A stretch of DNA of 54,741 bases from an uncultured Saprospiraceae bacterium (lineage in GTDB: Bacteria > Bacteroidota > Bacteroidia > Chitinophagales > Saprospiraceae), in contig CALIHL010000020.1 of assembly GCA_938022935.1 (NCBI GenBank), forward strand, positions 1 through 54,741, written 5' to 3'. The notes below the pieces were generated by a model. The model was not told where the DNA came from, did no database searches, and saw only the letters and a program-made list of their open reading frames with translations. This document shows, in pieces, positions 50,111-54,741 of this stretch (the first letter of the stretch is position 1; each line of letters begins with the position of its first letter). Position numbers and translations under genes: made by a program.

Positions 50111-53100
50111 ATGTCGGCCAACGGTATCGCAACCCAAGCAGTCCAACCAAGAATAAACTTTGGTAAAATTAAACTCCCATCGAGTTATCCGGATCTCTTA
50201 GAGATTCAGCTTAAAGGGTTTCATGAGTTCTTTCAATTAGAAACAACTCCTGAAAATAGAATGTATGAAGGGCTATACAGGGTGTTTCAAGAGAACTTCC
50301 CTATAACAGATGCTCGTAACATATTCGTACTTGAGTTTCTCGATTACTTCATAGATCCTCCTCGATATGATATCGAAGAGTGTATGCAGCGAGGGCTTAC
50401 ATACAGCGTACCATTGAAGGCCAAGTTGCGTCTTTCTTGTAATGACGAAGAGCACGTAGATTTCCAAACGATTGTACAGGATGTATTCTTAGGAAATATC
50501 CCATACATGACACCAAAAGGTACTTTTGTTGTCAATGGTGCAGAGCGTGTGATCGTATCACAATTACATAGGTCTCCTGGAGTATTCTTCAGTCAGACTT
50601 TCCACCCTAATGGAACAAAAATTTATTCTGCCAGAGTCATTCCTTTCAAGGGAGCCTGGATGGAATTTGCGACTGACATTAACAATGTCATGTACACATA
50701 TATCGATCGTAAGAAGAAGTTTCCAGTTACAACATTGCTGAGATCTATCGGTTACGATTCTGATAAAGACATTCTTAACTTATTTGGACTTTCTGAGGAA
50801 ATCAAAGCTACCACTGGAAATCTTAAAAAGTCAATCACCAGAAAGTTAGCTGCACGTGTATTGCGTAAGTGGACTGAGGATTTTGTAGATGAAGATACAG
50901 GTGAGGTGGTGACAATCGAACGTAACGAGATTATACTCGAGCGTGACGTTGTACTTGATGAAGAGAATGTAAAGCTTATCAAAGAAGCTGGAGTAGAGAC
51001 AATCATTCTACAGCGCGATGACATAGAAGAAGATTACTCAATCATATATAATACCCTTCAGAAAGATCCGTCAAGTTCTGAGATCGAAGCGGTACAACAC
51101 ATATATAGACAACTTAGAGGAACAGATCCGCCTGATGAAGAGACAGCACGTGGTATCATCGATAAGTTGTTCTTCTCTGACAAGAGATATAATCTTGGAG
51201 AAGTAGGAAGATATAAGATCAACAGAAAGCTTGAAGTTGAAGTAGGATTAGAAACGCTTGTACTTACTAAAGAGGATATCCTCGCGATTGTAAAGTACTT
51301 AGTGTCGCTTACGAATCAGAAGGCAGAACTTGATGATATCGATCACTTGTCTAACCGTCGTGTTAGAACAGTGGGTGAGCAGTTATACGCACAGTTTGGA
51401 GTGGGTCTTGCAAGAATGGCAAGAACGATCAGAGAGCGTATGAATGTAAGAGATAATGAAGTATTTACGCCAGTGGACTTGATCAATGCTCGTACTTTAT
51501 CATCTGTGATCAACAGTTTCTTCGGAACGTCACAGCTATCTCAGTTCTTAGATCAAACTAATCCCCTTTCGGAAATAACACACAAACGTAGAATCTCAGC
51601 TCTTGGACCAGGTGGTCTTTCAAGAGAGCGTGCTGGATTTGAGGTTCGTGATGTTCATTATAGTCACTATGGTCGTCTCTGTACGATTGAGACACCGGAG
51701 GGACCGAACATTGGATTGATATCAACACTTTGCGTTCATGCCAAAGTGAATAAAATGGGTTTCTTAGAAACGCCATACAGAGCTGTTAACAAGGGTAATG
51801 TTGATCTCGATGGTGAGGTGAACTACTTGTCAGCAGAGGGAGAAGATTTTAAAAAGATCGCTCAAGCAAATGCACCTTTGAAAGAGACAGGAGCTTTTGT
51901 AACGGATAGAATTAAGTGTCGAGAGCATGGTGACTTCCCAGTATTGCCTCCAGAGGAGATAGAATACATGGATGTTGCACCTAACCAGATTGTTGGTGTA
52001 TCAGCATCATTGATTCCATTCTTGGAGAATGATGATGCCAACCGTGCACTGATGGGATCTAACATGCAGCGTCAGGCAGTACCTTTGATTAAGCCACGAT
52101 CTCCTATCGTAGGTACAGGTATCGAAGCTAAGGTTGCGCAGGATTCACGTATGTTGATCAACGCAGAAGGGAAGGGTATCGTGGAGTACGTAGATGCTAA
52201 CGAGATCGTGATTCGCTATGATAGATCAGCAGATCAAGAGTTAGTATCATTTGATGATGATATCAAGAAGTATAGCTTGATTAAGTTCCAAAGAACAAAT
52301 CAAGGTACGTCTATCAACTTGAAGCCAATTGTAAAGAAAGGCGATAGAGTTGAGAAGGGTAGTCTTCTTTGTGATGGCTATGCTACACAGAAAGGAGAGT
52401 TGGCTTTGGGTCAAAATTTGAAAGTGGCATTTATGCCATGGAAGGGTTACAACTTTGAGGATGCCATTGTACTCTCAGAGAGAGTTGTAAAAGAAGACAT
52501 CTTTACTTCTATCCATATTGAGAGTTTTGAACTTGATGTAAGAGATACAAAGTTAGGAGAAGAAGAGTTGACTAATGATATCCCTAACGTAAGTGAAGAA
52601 GGTACCAAAGATCTTGATGAGAATGGTATCATCAGAACAGGTGCTTGGGTGAAAGAAGGAGATATCCTAATTGGAAAGATTACACCTAAGGGTGAGTCAG
52701 ATCCGACACCTGAAGAAAAACTACTTCGTGCGATATTTGGTGATAAAGCAGGTGATGTAAAAGATGCATCATTGAAAGCAAAGCCTTCTACAAAAGGTAT
52801 CATCATCAATAAACAATTATTTGCAAGAGCGAAGAAAGACAAGTTCCAAAAAGTACAAGAGAAAGAGCTTCTTTCAAAATTAGAAGATCGTCACTTAGTA
52901 TCACTCAATGAGTTGAAAACTATATTAGTTGATAAGTTGATGACGATCCTTAAAGGAAAATCCTCTAAAGGTGTTAAGAACATTTACAATGAGATCTTAA
53001 TACCAAAAGGAACAAGGTTTACCAATAAGGTATTGAAGGAATTAGAATACGCTCAAGTAGATTATTCTAAATGGACTGAAGACGTTGCTATCGATAAGTT

Positions 53101-53932
53101 GATTGCTACTTTGTTACACAACTATAGTATCAAGGTGAACAATGAAGTGGGTAGATATAAGCGTGAGAAGTTTAATATCAGCATCGGTGATGAGTTGCCA
53201 GCAGGTGTATTGAAGCTTGCAAAAGTTTACATGGCTAAGAAGCGTAAACTTAAAGTAGGTGATAAGCTTGCAGGGCGTCATGGTAACAAGGGTATTGTTG
53301 CGATGATCGTAAGAGAAGAGGATATGCCGTTTTTGGACGATGGAACACCAGTAGATATCGTCCTGAATCCGCTGGGTGTACCTTCTCGTATGAATATCGG
53401 ACAGATCTTCGAGACCGTTCTTGGATGGGCTGGAGAAAAGATGGGACGTAAGTTCGCGACTCCAATATTTGATGGTGCTTCTAAAGAAGAGATTGGAGAG
53501 TACATCGAGAAGGCTGGTCTACCAGAATATGGTCAGACTTACCTAAGTGATGGAGGAACGGGAGATAGATTCCACCAGCAGGCAACAGTAGGTATCATCT
53601 ATATGATCAAGTTGTCTCACATGGTTGATGATAAGATGCATGCAAGATCTATCGGACCATACTCATTGATTACCCAACAGCCACTTGGTGGTAAGGCCCA
53701 GTTTGGTGGTCAGCGTTTTGGTGAGATGGAAGTATGGGCCTTGGAGGCATTTGGAGCATCGCACATTTTGAGAGAGTTATTAACGATTAAGTCGGATGAT
53801 ATCCTCGGACGTGCAAAAGCATATGAAGCAATAGTGAAGGGAGAGAATCTTCCAGAACCTAACATACCAGAGTCATTTAATGTATTGATTCACGAATTGC
53901 GTGGTCTAGCATTGGATGTAAAATTTGACTAA
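50111..53932 (+). CDS. rpoB: DNA-directed RNA polymerase subunit beta
   Basis: The beta subunit forms one half of the RNA polymerase cleft. The 1273 residues are typical for Bacteroidota. Recognisable segments include FPITDARN near the N terminus, [22 protein letters not shown], the rifampicin-binding region ([33 protein letters not shown]), KARNIGPYS-type C-terminal [20 protein letters not shown], and the ending [12 protein letters not shown]. The rifampicin region shows the usual sensitive-type residues (SQFLDQ, HKRR). rpoC starts 29 bases after the stop. Confidence 0.99.
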   Translation: MSANGIATQAVQPRINFGKIKLPSSYPDLLEIQLKGFHEFFQLETTPENRMYEGLYRVFQENFPITDARNIFVLEFLDYFIDPPRYDIEECMQRGLTYSVPLKAKLRLSCNDEEHVDFQTIVQDVFLGNIPYMTPKGTFVVNGAERVIVSQLHRSPGVFFSQTFHPNGTKIYSARVIPFKGAWMEFATDINNVMYTYIDRKKKFPVTTLLRSIGYDSDKDILNLFGLSEEIKATTGNLKKSITRKLAARVLRKWTEDFVDEDTGEVVTIERNEIILERDVVLDEENVKLIKEAGVETIILQRDDIEEDYSIIYNTLQKDPSSSEIEAVQHIYRQLRGTDPPDEETARGIIDKLFFSDKRYNLGEVGRYKINRKLEVEVGLETLVLTKEDILAIVKYLVSLTNQKAELDDIDHLSNRRVRTVGEQLYAQFGVGLARMARTIRERMNVRDNEVFTPVDLINARTLSSVINSFFGTSQLSQFLDQTNPLSEITHKRRISALGPGGLSRERAGFEVRDVHYSHYGRLCTIETPEGPNIGLISTLCVHAKVNKMGFLETPYRAVNKGNVDLDGEVNYLSAEGEDFKKIAQANAPLKETGAFVTDRIKCREHGDFPVLPPEEIEYMDVAPNQIVGVSASLIPFLENDDANRALMGSNMQRQAVPLIKPRSPIVGTGIEAKVAQDSRMLINAEGKGIVEYVDANEIVIRYDRSADQELVSFDDDIKKYSLIKFQRTNQGTSINLKPIVKKGDRVEKGSLLCDGYATQKGELALGQNLKVAFMPWKGYNFEDAIVLSERVVKEDIFTSIHIESFELDVRDTKLGEEELTNDIPNVSEEGTKDLDENGIIRTGAWVKEGDILIGKITPKGESDPTPEEKLLRAIFGDKAGDVKDASLKAKPSTKGIIINKQLFARAKKDKFQKVQEKELLSKLEDRHLVSLNELKTILVDKLMTILKGKSSKGVKNIYNEILIPKGTRFTNKVLKELEYAQVDYSKWTEDVAIDKLIATLLHNYSIKVNNEVGRYKREKFNISIGDELPAGVLKLAKVYMAKKRKLKVGDKLAGRHGNKGIVAMIVREEDMPFLDDGTPVDIVLNPLGVPSRMNIGQIFETVLGWAGEKMGRKFATPIFDGASKEEIGEYIEKAGLPEYGQTYLSDGGTGDRFHQQATVGIIYMIKLSHMVDDKMHARSIGPYSLITQQPLGGKAQFGGQRFGEMEVWALEAFGASHILRELLTIKSDDILGRAKAYEAIVKGENLPEPNIPESFNVLIHELRGLALDVKFD

Positions 53933-53961
53933 TTAAAGTTTTCACTTAAACAAGAATCAAG

Positions 53962-54741
53962 ATGTCGTTTAAAAAGGATACCGGAAGACGAAGCAACTCT
54001 GAGTTTAACTCAATCACTATTAGCTTAAGTTCTCCAGATGATATTTTAGAAAGATCATTTGGTGAGGTACTCAAGCCAGAGACTATAAACTATCGTTCGT
54101 ATAAGCCGGAGCGTGATGGACTGTTCTGTGAAAGAATATTTGGTCCAGTAAAAGACTACGAATGTTACTGTGGTAAGTATAAGAGAATTAGATACAAGGG
54201 TATCGTATGTGATAGATGTGGAGTAGAGGTAACTGAGAAAAAAGTTAGAAGAGAGAGAATGGGGCACATCAGACTGGTAGTACCAGTTGTCCACATATGG
54301 TTTTTCAAATCTCTTCCAAATAAGATAGGATACCTTCTTGGGTTATCTTCTAAGAACTTAGAGACTATCATCTACTACGAAAGGTATGTGGTGATACAAC
54401 CAGGTATCAAAGAAGGTGAGATAGAGCACAAAGCTTTATTGACTGAAGAAGAGTACTTTGAAGTATTGGACTCTCTTCCAAAGGATAATCATTTATTAGA
54501 AGATACAGATCCTAACAAATTCATCGCTAAGATGGGTGCAGAAGGTGTTAAGAATCTTCTTGAGAGATTGGATCTTGATCAACTATCATACGATCTTAGG
54601 CATCAAGCTGCAACAGAGACTTCACAGCAACGTAAGTCAGAAGCACTTAAGAGATTAAGAGTTGTAGAGGCGTTTAGAGATGGTAATAAGCACATGGAGA
54701 ACAAGCCTGAATGGGCTATCATAGATTATCTACCAGTGATA
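53962..54741 (+). CDS. rpoC: DNA-directed RNA polymerase subunit beta' (3' end outside window)
   Basis: The frame opens at the ATG at 53962 and stays open to the window edge (260 codons). The N-terminal zinc-binding module is present, with C68, C70, C83 and C86 (CYCGKYK, then VCDRCGVEV). It is preceded by the conserved [17 protein letters not shown] and followed by [21 protein letters not shown], as in all bacterial beta' subunits. It is transcribed with rpoB. The catalytic NADFDGD loop lies beyond the window. Confidence 0.98.
   Translation, partial: MSFKKDTGRRSNSEFNSITISLSSPDDILERSFGEVLKPETINYRSYKPERDGLFCERIFGPVKDYECYCGKYKRIRYKGIVCDRCGVEVTEKKVRRERMGHIRLVVPVVHIWFFKSLPNKIGYLLGLSSKNLETIIYYERYVVIQPGIKEGEIEHKALLTEEEYFEVLDSLPKDNHLLEDTDPNKFIAKMGAEGVKNLLERLDLDQLSYDLRHQAATETSQQRKSEALKRLRVVEAFRDGNKHMENKPEWAIIDYLPVI

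Noticed and set aside
51558..53505. Several antisense open frames within rpoB
   Set aside because: They are frame shadows in a highly conserved gene.

Overview
The window reads as a chromosomal segment of a Bacteroidota bacterium, most likely a marine member of the Saprospiria. Four things support this. There are two SusC/SusD outer-membrane uptake loci. Two secreted proteins carry C-terminal domains typical of type IX secretion (T9SS) substrates. Many predicted genes start with lipoprotein or signal peptides and lack Shine-Dalgarno sites. Several intergenic regions carry the Bacteroidota -7 promoter element TAnnTTTG. Genus-level placement is inference. I see no rRNA, CRISPR array, insertion sequence or prophage.

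Layout. 1-3153 (minus) is a cell-surface signalling unit: ECF sigma factor, FecR-like anti-sigma factor, and an STN-containing TonB-dependent receptor that runs off the left edge. 3232-11591 is mixed metabolism: an Hly-III membrane protein with no normal start codon, a DUF4197 lipoprotein, folB, a DinB-like protein, a GT4 glycosyltransferase, a YdeI-like protein, a lipoprotein PQQ dehydrogenase with an internal cytochrome c domain, a TPR-like protein and ahcY. 11712-15453 (minus) is a three-gene glycosylation operon: a GT2 polyprenyl-phosphate sugar transferase and two abutting membrane proteins that look like two halves of one GT-C enzyme. 15623-19932 holds a MarR regulator, an alkylglycerol-monooxygenase-like enzyme and a divergent two-component pair. 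19984-20187 looks like a short independent transcript. 20199-23363 holds psd, cdsA, a CPBP protease-like protein and pdxJ.

23545-43756 is the accessory heart of the window. It holds two SusC-SusD-lipoprotein triads, each ending in a terminator. Between them lies a T9SS-exported HExxH protein with its own terminator. Downstream is an operon of a T9SS-exported arylsulfotransferase-like propeller, a large FG-GAP/UnbV lipoprotein and a secreted protein of unknown function. No glycoside hydrolase is present, so this is not a classical polysaccharide locus. A surface system for peptide or sulfated substrates is a reasonable guess but is not shown by the sequence.

43826-54741 is the conserved housekeeping block: xerC, tRNA-Thr/Tyr/Gly/Thr, tuf, tRNA-Trp, secE, nusG, rplK, rplA, rplJ, rplL, rpoB and the start of rpoC. 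It contains several RNA structures that may be regulatory: a structured rplK-rplA spacer, and tandem hairpins between rplL and rpoB.

The best candidates for something under-described are the split GT-C pair, the short transcript near 20 kb, the third lipoproteins of the two SusCD triads and their neighbouring secreted proteins, and the start-codon anomaly in the Hly-III gene.
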